NCBI RefSeq assembly: GCF_964246085.1
Contig: NZ_CAXTPD010000012.1
Reading direction: 5' to 3' (one strand)
Source: Brotaphodocola sp003480315
Lineage (GTDB): Bacteria > Bacillota > Clostridia > Lachnospirales > Lachnospiraceae
DNA length: 64,000 nucleotides
Shown here: piece after piece, positions 34,910 to 44,335 of the stretch
Layout of the letters: the number at the start of each line of letters is the position of its first letter
How positions within the stretch are numbered: position 1 is the first letter of the stretch
Notes under the pieces: generated by a model
Databases searched by the model: none
What the model saw: only the letters and a program-made list of their open reading frames with translations
What the model was told of the DNA's origin: nothing
Position numbers and translations under genes: made by a program

Positions 34910-37495
34910 ATGGGAGAAGTTTTTGAGTTTACAGTAAACGGCCAGGTGCAGCGCACCGAAGAGGACAAGCCGCTGCTCCGTTATCTGCGTGATGATCTGA
35001 AGCTGTATTCCGTAAAAGATGGCTGCAGCGAGGGTGCCTGTGGTACCTGTACGATCGTGGTAGATGGCAAGGCGATCAAGTCCTGTGTGCTGACCACAAA
35101 AAGAGCTGTTGGAAGAAACATTCTGACAGTGGAGGGTTTAAGTGATGAGTGGAAGGATGCGTTTGTGTATGCATTCGGAGCAGTCGGAGCCGTTCAGTGT
35201 GGTTTCTGTATTCCGGGCATGGTGATGGCCGGAACGGCATTATTGCAGAACAATTTAAATCCGACGGAAGAAGATGTGAAATACGCGCTGCGCGGAAATA
35301 TCTGCCGTTGTACCGGATACAAGAAAATTATTGAAGGAATCCTGCTGACAGCGAAGATCCTGCGCGGTGAGGCTTCCGTCGATGAGAATCTGGAGAAGGG
35401 AGATCTGTACGGTGTTGGTCAGAGAGCATTCCGTGTGGATGTCCGCAAGAAGGTATTAGGCTTTGGTAAATACCCGGATGATATCGAGCTGGATGGTATG
35501 GCTTACGTATCCGCAGTGCGCAGCAAATATCCGAGAGCCCGTGTCCTGAAGATTGATGCGTCCAAGGCCGAGGCTCTGCCTGGAGTTTTGGGTGTTCTGA
35601 CTGCAGCAGATGTACCGAACAACAAAGTCGGACACATTCAGCAGGACTGGGATGTGATGATCGCCGAGGGCGATATCACCCGTTGTGTCGGTGATGCTAT
35701 CTGTCTGGTTGTTGCCGAGACCGAGGATATTTTAAATAAAGCAAAGAAACTGGTCAAAATTGATTATGAGGAGCTGGAGCCGGTAAGAGGCATTGCGGAG
35801 GCAAAGAGAGAAGATGCTCCGAAGGTTCATTCCAAAGGAAATCTTTGCCAGACTCGACATGTGGTGCGAGGCGATGCGGCAAAGGCACTGGCTGAGTCCA
35901 AATACACTGTTACAAATTCTTTCCGTACTCCGTTTACGGAGCATGCGTTCCTGGAACCGGAATGTGCGGTAGCATTCCCGTACAAGGATGGCGTTAAGAT
36001 CTTAAGTACGGACCAGGGGGCTTATGATACCAGAAAAGAGACAGCAATCATGTTTGGCTGGGATCCGGAGCGCGTTGTGGTGGAAAACCAGCTCATCGGC
36101 GGTGGCTTTGGCGGAAAAGAGGATGTTTCCGTACAGCATATCGCAGCATTGGCAGCCTGGAAGTATCAGGTTCCGGTCAAGGCAAAATTCAGCCGTCAGG
36201 AATCCTTGTATTTCCATCCGAAACGCCATGCAATGGAAGGAACCTTTACACTGGGCTGTGATGAGAATGGTATCTTTACCGGTCTGGATTGTGAGATCAA
36301 CTTTGATACCGGTGCATACGCATCTCTCTGCGGACCGGTTCTGGAGCGTGCATGTACCCATTCTGTAGGACCATACTGCTATCAGAATACTGACATCCGT
36401 GGCTATGGCTACTACACCAATAATCCGCCGGCCGGTGCGTTCCGCGGCTTTGGTGTATGTCAGAGTGAGTTCGCACTGGAATCTCTGATCAATGTTCTGG
36501 CTGAGAAGGTTGGTATCACTCCGTGGGAAATCCGTTACCGCAACGCCATTGAGCCGGGCAAGGTGCTTCCGAACGGCCAGATCGCAGACTGCTCTACGGC
36601 ACTCAAGGAAACTCTGGAAGCAGTCAAAGAAGTTTATGAGCAGAATATGGATCATGCCGGAATTGCCTGTGCCATGAAGAATGCCGGAGTCGGTGTAGGT
36701 CTTCCGGACAAGGGACGCGCGAAACTTGTCATTGAAGATGGTTGCTGCGTGATCTACTGCGCGGCATCCGATATCGGACAGGGCTGTCTGACGGTATTCT
36801 GCCAGGTTGTATCTGAGACTACCGGGCTGCCGCTCTCTAAAATTCGCAACGCAGTGGCAAATACCGAGAATGCACCGGACTCCGGTACGACATCCGGTTC
36901 CCGTCAGACCCTGCTTTCCGGCGAGGCGATCCGCGGTGCTTCCGCACTGTTGAAAGAGGCCATGGATGAGGTTGGCGGAGACTTAAGCAAGCTGGAAGGC
37001 CGCGACTTCTTCTACGAGTACTTTGAGCCGACCGACAAGCTTGGTGCAGATGTACCGTTCCCGAAGAGCCATATCGCCTACGGTTATGCAACCCATGTTG
37101 TTATTCTGGATAACGATGGCAAAGTCAAAGAGGTTTACGCAGCACATGATTCCGGCAAGGTTGTGAATCCGATCTCCATTCAGGGACAGATCGAGGGCGG
37201 TGTGCTCATGGGTATGGGCTATGCGCTGACTGAGGACTGGCCGTTGAAAGACTGCGTTCCGCAGGCGAAATACGGAACCCTGGGGCTTTTGCGTTCTACA
37301 CAGATCCCGGACATCCATGCCATCTATGTTGAGAAGGATGAACTTCTTGGTGTGGCATACGGCGCGAAGGGAATCGGCGAGATCGCGACCATCCCGACTG
37401 CACCGGCCATCCAGGGGGCTTACTATGCAATGGACAGAAAATTCCGCACTTCCCTTCCACTGGAAGATACGTTCTACAGAAAGAAGAAAGGCTAA
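34910..37495 (+). CDS. Selenium-dependent-type xanthine dehydrogenase (fused Fe-S and molybdenum domains)
   Basis: An 861-residue molybdenum hydroxylase. Residues 1-160 hold two [2Fe-2S] clusters (C39, C44, C47, C59 and C97, C100, C132, C134). From about 175 on are the molybdopterin domains, with GGGFGGKED, GAFRGFGV and the catalytic-glutamate block GAKGIGEIATIP. The FAD domain of classical xanthine dehydrogenase is absent, as in the selenium-dependent group (TIGR03311 type), which needs a labile selenium on molybdenum. selD and yedF downstream support this. It hydroxylates purines, or runs in reverse on urate. The start follows aaggagaagg. Confidence 0.92.
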   Translation: MGEVFEFTVNGQVQRTEEDKPLLRYLRDDLKLYSVKDGCSEGACGTCTIVVDGKAIKSCVLTTKRAVGRNILTVEGLSDEWKDAFVYAFGAVGAVQCGFCIPGMVMAGTALLQNNLNPTEEDVKYALRGNICRCTGYKKIIEGILLTAKILRGEASVDENLEKGDLYGVGQRAFRVDVRKKVLGFGKYPDDIELDGMAYVSAVRSKYPRARVLKIDASKAEALPGVLGVLTAADVPNNKVGHIQQDWDVMIAEGDITRCVGDAICLVVAETEDILNKAKKLVKIDYEELEPVRGIAEAKREDAPKVHSKGNLCQTRHVVRGDAAKALAESKYTVTNSFRTPFTEHAFLEPECAVAFPYKDGVKILSTDQGAYDTRKETAIMFGWDPERVVVENQLIGGGFGGKEDVSVQHIAALAAWKYQVPVKAKFSRQESLYFHPKRHAMEGTFTLGCDENGIFTGLDCEINFDTGAYASLCGPVLERACTHSVGPYCYQNTDIRGYGYYTNNPPAGAFRGFGVCQSEFALESLINVLAEKVGITPWEIRYRNAIEPGKVLPNGQIADCSTALKETLEAVKEVYEQNMDHAGIACAMKNAGVGVGLPDKGRAKLVIEDGCCVIYCAASDIGQGCLTVFCQVVSETTGLPLSKIRNAVANTENAPDSGTTSGSRQTLLSGEAIRGASALLKEAMDEVGGDLSKLEGRDFFYEYFEPTDKLGADVPFPKSHIAYGYATHVVILDNDGKVKEVYAAHDSGKVVNPISIQGQIEGGVLMGMGYALTEDWPLKDCVPQAKYGTLGLLRSTQIPDIHAIYVEKDELLGVAYGAKGIGEIATIPTAPAIQGAYYAMDRKFRTSLPLEDTFYRKKKG

Positions 37496-37591
37496 GCAAC
37501 TTAATAATAGGTAAAAACAGATTTTTACACATTCTGGTTTCGTGATAGATAAACAAAATGAGAAAAAAATTAAAAAAAGTTTTGTACATAC

Positions 37592-37619
37592 TTGACATAA
37601 CGGCAGAATGTGTTATGAT
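37592..37619 (+). promoter_or_regulatory. Internal promoter before ygeX
   Basis: A perfect TTGACA at 37592-37597 and TATGAT at 37614-37619 with a 16-base spacer, in a 184-base gap. It allows the ygeX-hydantoinase part to be transcribed independently. Confidence 0.75.
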
Positions 37620-37679
37620 ATCTATAGAAGCAAACAAAAAGTTTGGAGAAATACAAAAAGTTTGTTAGGAGAAGAGAGA

Positions 37680-38891
37680 ATGGAGAAAATTCTTTGGGCA
37701 TTAAACAAGATGCCAAAAAGCGATGACAAGTGCCTGCCGGTTATGAGCCTTGAAAACATCAAACAGGCACGTGAGTTCCACAAGAGTTTCCCGCAGTATA
37801 CCATCACCCCGCTTGCGAAGCTGGACGGTATGGCAGAGGGACTTGGCCTTGGCGGTCTGTTTGTAAAAGACGAGAGCTATCGTTTTGGTCTTAATGCATT
37901 TAAGGTGCTTGGCGGTTCTTTCGCAATGGCACGCTACATCGCAAGTGAGATGGGACGCGATGTGTCCGAGATGACTTATGATTATCTGACTAGCGAGAAA
38001 TTCCGTGAGGAGTTCGGTCAGGCAACCTTCTTCACTGCTACTGACGGCAACCACGGCAGAGGTGTTGCATGGGCAGCAAACAAGCTGGGTCAGAAGGCTG
38101 TTGTACATATGCCGAAGGGCAGTACCAAGACCCGTTTTGACAACATCGCAAAAGAGGGCGCAAAGGTTACCATCGAGGAAGTAAACTACGACGACTGCGT
38201 ACGTATGGCAGCAGCTGAGGCTGAGGCAACCCCGCATGGTGTTGTTGTTCAGGATACTGCATGGGAAGGTTACGAGGAAATTCCGGCATGGATCATGCAG
38301 GGCTACGGAAGTATGGCTGGTGAGGCTGCTGAGCAGCTGCGCGAGGTTTCTGTGAACCGCCCGACCCACGTATTCGTTCAGGCTGGTGTGGGAAGTCTTG
38401 CAGGCGCAGTAGTTGGTTATTTCACCAACCTGTACCCGGAGAATCCGCCGAAATTCGTTGTTATGGAAGCTGGCGCTGCGGCCTGCCTGTATAAGGGCGC
38501 TGTTGCGGGAGACGGTGATCCGCGTATCGTCGGTGGTGATCTTCAGACTATCATGGCCGGACTTGCATGCGGCGAGCCGAACATCATTGGCTGGGATATC
38601 TTAAGAAACCATGTATCCGCATTCGTTTCCTGCCCGGACTGGGTAGCAGCAAAGGGTATGAGAATGCTGGCAGCTCCGGTTAAGGGTGATCCGAAGGTAA
38701 TTTCCGGTGAGTCCGGAGCAGTTGGTATGGGTGTGATCTCCACCATCATGGAAGATGATGAATACAAAGAGCTGCGTGACGCTTTAGAGCTGAACCGCGA
38801 CAGTAAGGTTCTGATGTTCTCCACCGAGGGTGATACCGATCCGGACAAGTACAAAAAGATCGTCTGGGGCGGCGAATATCCGACCGTATAA
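37680..38891 (+). CDS. ygeX: Diaminopropionate ammonia-lyase
   Basis: A 403-residue PLP enzyme that splits 2,3-diaminopropionate into pyruvate and two ammonia. The PLP lysine is K75 in GLNAFKVLGGS; phosphate binding is by a Gly-rich loop (QAGVGSLAG). Length matches E. coli YgeX. In the urate/purine cluster it would process the carbon backbone left after ring breakdown, giving pyruvate. Start 37680 follows taggagaa; a longer frame opens at 37608 without a site. ygeY follows after 64 bases. Confidence 0.95.
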   Translation: MEKILWALNKMPKSDDKCLPVMSLENIKQAREFHKSFPQYTITPLAKLDGMAEGLGLGGLFVKDESYRFGLNAFKVLGGSFAMARYIASEMGRDVSEMTYDYLTSEKFREEFGQATFFTATDGNHGRGVAWAANKLGQKAVVHMPKGSTKTRFDNIAKEGAKVTIEEVNYDDCVRMAAAEAEATPHGVVVQDTAWEGYEEIPAWIMQGYGSMAGEAAEQLREVSVNRPTHVFVQAGVGSLAGAVVGYFTNLYPENPPKFVVMEAGAAACLYKGAVAGDGDPRIVGGDLQTIMAGLACGEPNIIGWDILRNHVSAFVSCPDWVAAKGMRMLAAPVKGDPKVISGESGAVGMGVISTIMEDDEYKELRDALELNRDSKVLMFSTEGDTDPDKYKKIVWGGEYPTV

Positions 38892-38955
38892 TCCAAAGAA
38901 ATCACTTCATTACGAACTACAAACAAGAACATATATAATCCAGGAGGGTAAAACA

Positions 38956-40332
38956 ATGGGACTTGATTTTGAAAAGATCAAACAGGCAGCAGAGGGTTAT
39001 CGCGCAGACATGACTGCGTTCTTAAGAGCAATGATCTCTCATCCGAGCGAGAGCTGCGAGGAGAAAGAGGTAGTAGCATGCATCAAAGCTGAGATGGAGA
39101 AGTTAAACTTCGATAAAGTAGAGGTGGACGGTCTTGGCAACGTGATCGGCTGGATGGGCGAAGGCGACAAGATCATCGCAATCGACTCTCATATCGATAC
39201 TGTTGGTATTGGTAACATCAACAACTGGGAAGCTGATCCGTACGAAGGCTATGAGACCGATGAGATCATCTACGGCCGCGGCGGTTCCGACCAGGAAGGC
39301 GGTATGGCAAGTGCTGTTTACGGCGCAAAGATCATGAAGGATTTAAACCTCATTCCGGAGGGCTACAAGATCATGATCGTTGGTTCTGTACAGGAAGAGG
39401 ACTGCGACGGTATGTGCTGGCAGTATATCTACAATAAAGATAAAATCGTTCCGGAGTTCGTAATCTCTACCGAGCCGACCGATGGCGGTATCTACCGCGG
39501 ACATCGCGGACGTATGGAGATCCGTGTAGACGTGAAGGGCGTTTCCTGCCATGGTTCCGCACCGGAGCGTGGTTCTAACGCAATCTACAAGATGGCAGAT
39601 ATCATTGCTGATGTTCGTTCCCTGAACAACAACGGCTGTGACGAAGATACCGATATCAAGGGCCTTGTTAAGATGCTCAGCCCGAAATACAACCCGGAGC
39701 ACTACGAGGATGCTCAGTTCCTCGGAAGAGGTACCTGCACCGTTTCCCAGATTTTCTACACCTCTCCGAGCCGTTGTGCAGTAGCAGACAGCTGTGCAAT
39801 CTCCATCGACCGTCGTATGACCGCAGGTGAGACCTGGGATTCCTGTCTGGACGAGATCCGTCAGTTGCCGAGCGTTCAGAAGTATGGCGATGACGTTAAG
39901 GTTTCCATGTATATGTACGACCGTCCGTCATGGACCGGCGAAGTATACGAGACCGAGTGCTACTTCCCGACCTGGATCAACAAAGAGAATGCAGCTCATG
40001 TACAGGCTCTGTACGATGCACACGTAGCTCTGTTCGGCGATCATCGTATGGGACCGGATTCCACCAAAGAGCTTCGTAACCGTCCGCTGATCGATAAGTG
40101 GACCTTCTCCACCAACGGTGTTGCAATCCAGGGCCGTTACGGCATCCCGTGCGTAGGCTTTGGCCCGGGTGCTGAGAGCCAGGCTCACGCTCCGAACGAG
40201 ATCACCTACAAAGATGACCTTGTAAGATGCGCAGCTATGTATGTAGCAGCAGCAAATCTGTACGACGGTTCCAAGAAGACAGATGATATTTCCCAGTTCC
40301 GCGCAGGCAAGACCAACAACGACATCAAATAA
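38956..40332 (+). CDS. ygeY: YgeY-type selenium-metabolism-linked M20 hydrolase
   Basis: A 458-residue metallopeptidase-fold hydrolase (M20 family, TIGR03526 type). The metal/catalytic motifs are IDSHIDTVG (H79, D81) and QEEDCDG for the general base glutamate, with a dimerisation lid between. It is consistently found with ygeX and ygeW near selenium-dependent hydroxylases and probably hydrolyses an amide or ureido bond in a purine-derived intermediate. The start at 38956 follows caggaggg. An in-frame ATG at 38830 overlaps ygeX and is not credible. Confidence 0.93.
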   Translation: MGLDFEKIKQAAEGYRADMTAFLRAMISHPSESCEEKEVVACIKAEMEKLNFDKVEVDGLGNVIGWMGEGDKIIAIDSHIDTVGIGNINNWEADPYEGYETDEIIYGRGGSDQEGGMASAVYGAKIMKDLNLIPEGYKIMIVGSVQEEDCDGMCWQYIYNKDKIVPEFVISTEPTDGGIYRGHRGRMEIRVDVKGVSCHGSAPERGSNAIYKMADIIADVRSLNNNGCDEDTDIKGLVKMLSPKYNPEHYEDAQFLGRGTCTVSQIFYTSPSRCAVADSCAISIDRRMTAGETWDSCLDEIRQLPSVQKYGDDVKVSMYMYDRPSWTGEVYETECYFPTWINKENAAHVQALYDAHVALFGDHRMGPDSTKELRNRPLIDKWTFSTNGVAIQGRYGIPCVGFGPGAESQAHAPNEITYKDDLVRCAAMYVAAANLYDGSKKTDDISQFRAGKTNNDIK

Positions 40333-40358
40333 TCATCAGATAATATTTCAGTAGCCGG

Positions 40359-40385
40359 CAGATCAGCGCGGTGAGCGCTGGTCTG
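40359..40385 (+). other. Intercistronic hairpin (ygeY / ygeW junction)
   Basis: An 11-bp stem with one G-T pair and a 5-base loop. No T-run follows, so read-through into ygeW is expected. Confidence 0.6.
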
Positions 40386-40427
40386 CATCAAAAATAATAA
40401 TTTCTTATATGAAAGAAGGAGATCAAC

Positions 40428-41624
40428 ATGGATAAAGTATTACAGGGTTACATTGACAAACTGAACAAACTGAACTTCAAAGATATGTACGAGGGCGATT
40501 TCTTCCTGACCTGGGAGAAAACCGATGACGAGATCGAGGCTGTTTTCACCGTAGCTGATGCTCTGCGTTACATGAGAGAGCATAACATCTCCACCAAGGT
40601 ATTCGAGTCCGGCCTGGGCATCTCCCTGTTCCGTGATAACTCTACCCGTACCCGTTTCTCTTTTGCATCTGCTTGTAACCTGCTTGGTCTTGAGGTTCAG
40701 GATCTTGACGAGGGCAAGAGCCAGATCGCTCATGGTGAGACCGTTCGTGAGACCGCTAACATGATTTCCTTCATGGCTGACGTTATCGGTATCCGCGATG
40801 ATATGTACATCGGCAAGGGCAACAAATACATGCATGACGTAGTAGACGCTGTAACCGAGGGACATAAGGACGGCGTTCTGGAGCAGAAACCTACCCTGGT
40901 TAACTTACAGTGCGATATCGACCATCCGACCCAGTGTATGGCTGATATGCTTCACATCATCAACACCTTCGGCGGCGTTGAGAACTTAAAGGGCAAGAAG
41001 GTAGCTATGACCTGGGCTTACTCTCCGAGCTACGGCAAACCGCTTTCCGTACCGCAGGGCGTTATCGGCCTGATGACCAGATTCGGTATGGACGTTGTTC
41101 TGGCACATCCGGAAGGATACGAGGTAATGCCGGAGGTTGAGGAAGTAGCTAAGAAGAACGCTGAGAAGACCGGCGGCAGCTTCACCAAGACCAATTCCAT
41201 GGCAGAGGCATTCAAGGATGCTGATATCGTATATCCGAAGAGCTGGGCTCCGTTCGCAGCTATGGAGAAGAGAACCAACCTGTACGCTGAGGGCGATACC
41301 GATGGTATTAAGGCTCTGGAGAAAGAGCTGCTTGCCCAGAACGCAGAGCACAAAGACTGGTGCTGCACCGAAGAGTTAATGTCCACCACCAAGGATGGCA
41401 AGGCTCTGTACCTGCATTGCTTACCGGCTGATATCAACGATGTATCCTGCAAGGACGGCGAGGTTGAGGCTTCCGTATTCGATCGTTATCGTACTCCTCT
41501 GTACAAAGAGGCTAGCTACAAGCCGTACATCATCGCAGCTATGATCCTGCTTGCAAAACAGCAGTGCCCGCAGGAGACTCTGGCTAAGCTGGCTGAGAAA
41601 GCAACCGAGAGACATATGGCATAA
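40428..41624 (+). CDS. ygeW: Knotted carbamoyltransferase YgeW
   Basis: A 398-residue transcarbamylase of the YgeW group. The carbamoyl-phosphate motif is FRDNSTRTRFSF and later blocks are HPTQCMAD and LHCLPADI. YgeW acts on an unknown ureido compound, in the catabolic direction releasing carbamoyl phosphate. Next to carbamate kinase this gives ATP, as in arginine or allantoin fermentation. The ribosome site is aaggagat. GC-rich hairpins lie on both sides of the gene. Confidence 0.95.
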   Translation: MDKVLQGYIDKLNKLNFKDMYEGDFFLTWEKTDDEIEAVFTVADALRYMREHNISTKVFESGLGISLFRDNSTRTRFSFASACNLLGLEVQDLDEGKSQIAHGETVRETANMISFMADVIGIRDDMYIGKGNKYMHDVVDAVTEGHKDGVLEQKPTLVNLQCDIDHPTQCMADMLHIINTFGGVENLKGKKVAMTWAYSPSYGKPLSVPQGVIGLMTRFGMDVVLAHPEGYEVMPEVEEVAKKNAEKTGGSFTKTNSMAEAFKDADIVYPKSWAPFAAMEKRTNLYAEGDTDGIKALEKELLAQNAEHKDWCCTEELMSTTKDGKALYLHCLPADINDVSCKDGEVEASVFDRYRTPLYKEASYKPYIIAAMILLAKQQCPQETLAKLAEKATERHMA

Positions 41625-41691
41625 TTTGCCTGTTGTCAGAATAATCTGGTAAATTGGGAAATCCCTTTTTATACAACAACCTGCTCAACAA

Positions 41692-41730
41692 AAGCGGTGG
41701 CAGTCCTTAAACGGACTGCCATCACTGCTT
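41692..41730 (+). other. Intercistronic hairpin (ygeW / arcC junction)
   Basis: Stem with arms AAGCGGTGGCAGTCC and its complement with a two-base bulge (41692-41706 with 41713-41730). It is followed by A-rich sequence rather than a T-run, in a 203-base gap that otherwise has nothing I can name. Confidence 0.55.
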
Positions 41731-41827
41731 CAAAAAGAAAAATGAAAATAGTCCGCGGGGGAAAATCGCAGATCCGGTTTGCACAAGGTGCGAACAGCAG
41801 CGAAAGGCGGACATAGGAGATATTGTT

Positions 41828-42769
41828 ATGGGAAAAAGAATTGTAATCGCCCTTGGCGGTAATGCATTGGGAAATAATCTGCCGGAGCAGATGATCGCGG
41901 TGAAGAAAACTGCTTCCGCAATCGTAGATCTGATCGAGGCCGGCAACGAAGTTGTAATCGCACACGGAAATGGACCGCAGGTAGGCATGATCCAGAACGC
42001 AATGTCTGAGCTGACCCGTTCCAATCCGGAAAAATACATTCCGTGTCCGCTGTCTGTATGCGTGGCTATGAGTCAGGGCTACATCGGATACGATCTGCAG
42101 AATGCGCTGCGTGAGGAAATGCTGGATCGCGGTATTAATACCGGATGCACCACCATTCTGACACAGGTAGAGGTAGATGCGAATGATCCTGCTTTCGAAA
42201 ATCCGACAAAGCCGATCGGCGCATTTATGACAAAGGAAGAGGCAGACAAGCTGGTCAAAGAGAAAGGATATAAGGTTGTTGAGGACGCAGGACGTGGTTA
42301 CCGCCGTGTTGTTGCTTCTCCGAAGCCGAAGTCCATCATCGAGATCGACACCATCCGCAGCCTGGTCGAGAATGATTATGTCGTTGTTGCATGTGGCGGC
42401 GGCGGTATCCCGGTATTCGTAAGCGGAGGCCATCACTTAAAGGGTGCTGCAGCAGTAATTGATAAAGATTTCGCAGCAGAGAAGCTGGCAGAACAGTTAA
42501 ACGCAGACTGCCTGATCATTTTAACCGCAGTCGAGAAGGTTGCAGTTCACTTCGGAAAACCGGATCAGGAGTGGCTGTCTGAGCTTACCCCGGAAACGGC
42601 ACAGAAGTACATCGAGGCTGGCGAGTTCGCACCTGGCTCCATGCTTCCGAAGGTACAGGCAGCGGTTGCTTTCGCAGAGTCTGCACCGGGACGAGAGTCT
42701 CTGATCACTCTGCTTGAGAAAGCAAAAGATGGTATCAATGGTCTGACAGGTACCAGAATTCATCAGTAA
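41828..42769 (+). CDS. arcC: Carbamate kinase
   Basis: A 313-residue amino-acid-kinase-fold enzyme. It transfers phosphate from carbamoyl phosphate to ADP, giving ATP, ammonia and CO2. Diagnostic blocks are IALGGNALG at the N-terminus, AHGNGPQVG, and the C-terminal GSMLPKVQAA. It follows ygeW and would be the energy-yielding step of the pathway. Equivalent to yqeA of the E. coli cluster. The start follows taggagat. Confidence 0.96.
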   Translation: MGKRIVIALGGNALGNNLPEQMIAVKKTASAIVDLIEAGNEVVIAHGNGPQVGMIQNAMSELTRSNPEKYIPCPLSVCVAMSQGYIGYDLQNALREEMLDRGINTGCTTILTQVEVDANDPAFENPTKPIGAFMTKEEADKLVKEKGYKVVEDAGRGYRRVVASPKPKSIIEIDTIRSLVENDYVVVACGGGGIPVFVSGGHHLKGAAAVIDKDFAAEKLAEQLNADCLIILTAVEKVAVHFGKPDQEWLSELTPETAQKYIEAGEFAPGSMLPKVQAAVAFAESAPGRESLITLLEKAKDGINGLTGTRIHQ

Positions 42770-42789
42770 GCGAATATTGAAAATAAGAT

Positions 42790-42826
42790 AAGCGCAGGAA
42801 AACGGCTTGGCTGTTTTCCTGCGCTT
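42790..42826 (+). other. Intercistronic hairpin (arcC / hydantoinase junction)
   Basis: A perfect 14-bp stem with a 9-base loop, followed by AAAGCC rather than a T-run. It is the strongest of the five operon hairpins and lies 12 bases before the next ribosome site. Confidence 0.65.
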
Positions 42827-42851
42827 AAAGCCATATATAGGAGAAGTTTAA

Positions 42852-44243
42852 ATGATGAAAAAAATAATTAAAAACGGAATGCTCTGCACCGAGAGTGGTG
42901 TATATGAAGCCGATCTTCTGCTGGAAGAAGGCGTGATCCGTGAGATCGGAACCGATCTTCAGGATTCCGGGGCCGAAGTAGTAGACGCGAAAGGAAAGTA
43001 TGTACTTCCGGGCGCTGTGGATATCCACACGCACATGGATCTGGATGTAGGAATTGCCCGTGTCATCGATGATTTCTATACCGGAACTATTGCGGCAGCC
43101 TGTGGTGGAACCACATCCATAGTAGATCATATGGCCTTCGGCCCGCAGAACTGCAGTCTGTGGCATCAGGTAAAGGAATACCACAGACTGGCCGATGGAA
43201 ATGCAGTAGTCGACTATGGATTCCACGGTGTCTTCCAGCATGTGAACCCACAGGTCCTGGAAGAAATGGGAGAGATTGCAAAGGAAGAGGGCATCACCAG
43301 CTTTAAGGTATATATGACCTACGGCTACGGCCTTGGAGACAGTGATCTGATGCAGATCCTGACCCGGGCAAAGCAGGATGGCATCCTCATTGCGTCCCAC
43401 TGCGAGAACGACGGCATCGTCAATTACTGGCGGGAAAAATTTGTCAAAGAGGGACATACCCAGGCAAAGTATCATCCGATCAGTCGTCCGGCAGCGGCAG
43501 AGGCAGAGGCAGTAAACCGTTTCCTGTATCTGGCAGAGTCGGCAGGCGAGGCTCCGGTTTATGTGGTACATTTATCCAGTAAGCAGGGACTTATGGAAGT
43601 GCGCCGGGCGAAACGCCGTGGACAGAAGCATTTTGGTGTGGAGACATGTCCGCAGTATCTGTTTATGACCGATGACCGTTACGCGGATGATCAGGAAGGC
43701 TTAAAGGCCATCATGGCACCGCCTCTTCGCAGAAAAGAAGATAATGAGGCACTCTGGCAGGCCCTGGCGAGTGGGGAGCTGGATGCAGTCGCAACCGATC
43801 ATTGCCCGTTTACGTTCGCAAAGCAGAAGCAGCAGGGCGCGAAAGACTTTACCCAGTGTCCGAGCGGAGCGCCTGGTGTGGAGGAACGCCTCCCGCTGAT
43901 GTTCTCCGAGGCAGTGAAAGGAAATCATCTGACCATTCCGCAGGTGGTACATTACCTGTGCACAAATCCGGCAAAGATCGCCGGACTGTATCCGAAGAAG
44001 GGAACAATCCAGACCGGTTCCGATGCAGACCTGGTACTCATCGATCCGAAGAAGGAATGGACTATCACCACAGAGAAGATGCACGGAAACGCAGATTATA
44101 CCTGCTACGAGGGCACGAAGGTGACAGGTGCGATCGAGAAAGTATTCCTGCGCGGAAGAGAGATCGTTACGGATGGAAACTTTGTGGGAACACGCGGCGA
44201 GGGCCAGTATTTAAAACGAGGAAAGAGCTCTTTGGCAGAGTAA
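42852..44243 (+). CDS. Dihydropyrimidinase/hydantoinase-type amidohydrolase
   Basis: A 463-residue zinc amidohydrolase of the D-hydantoinase/dihydropyrimidinase group, like HyuA (YgeZ) of the E. coli cluster. Ligand motifs are DIHTHMD, the carbamylated lysine in SFKVYMTY, ASHCEND and the aspartate in ATDHCPF. These enzymes open cyclic ureides such as hydantoins. Here that would be a ring derived from urate. Two ATG codons (42852 and 42855) follow taggagaa; the first is given. Confidence 0.92.
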   Translation: MMKKIIKNGMLCTESGVYEADLLLEEGVIREIGTDLQDSGAEVVDAKGKYVLPGAVDIHTHMDLDVGIARVIDDFYTGTIAAACGGTTSIVDHMAFGPQNCSLWHQVKEYHRLADGNAVVDYGFHGVFQHVNPQVLEEMGEIAKEEGITSFKVYMTYGYGLGDSDLMQILTRAKQDGILIASHCENDGIVNYWREKFVKEGHTQAKYHPISRPAAAEAEAVNRFLYLAESAGEAPVYVVHLSSKQGLMEVRRAKRRGQKHFGVETCPQYLFMTDDRYADDQEGLKAIMAPPLRRKEDNEALWQALASGELDAVATDHCPFTFAKQKQQGAKDFTQCPSGAPGVEERLPLMFSEAVKGNHLTIPQVVHYLCTNPAKIAGLYPKKGTIQTGSDADLVLIDPKKEWTITTEKMHGNADYTCYEGTKVTGAIEKVFLRGREIVTDGNFVGTRGEGQYLKRGKSSLAE

Positions 44244-44335
44244 TATGAAATTGGAGTCAGACTCCGGCAGTGGCAGATGGCCTGGCAGACAGAATAGAAA
44301 GCGGGCCGGAGATGAAAGAAAGGAAGTAAAAGAAC

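Noticed and set aside
41625..41827. Missed small gene between ygeW and arcC
   Set aside because: No frame with a start, ribosome site and sensible length; the gap contains an RNA hairpin instead.
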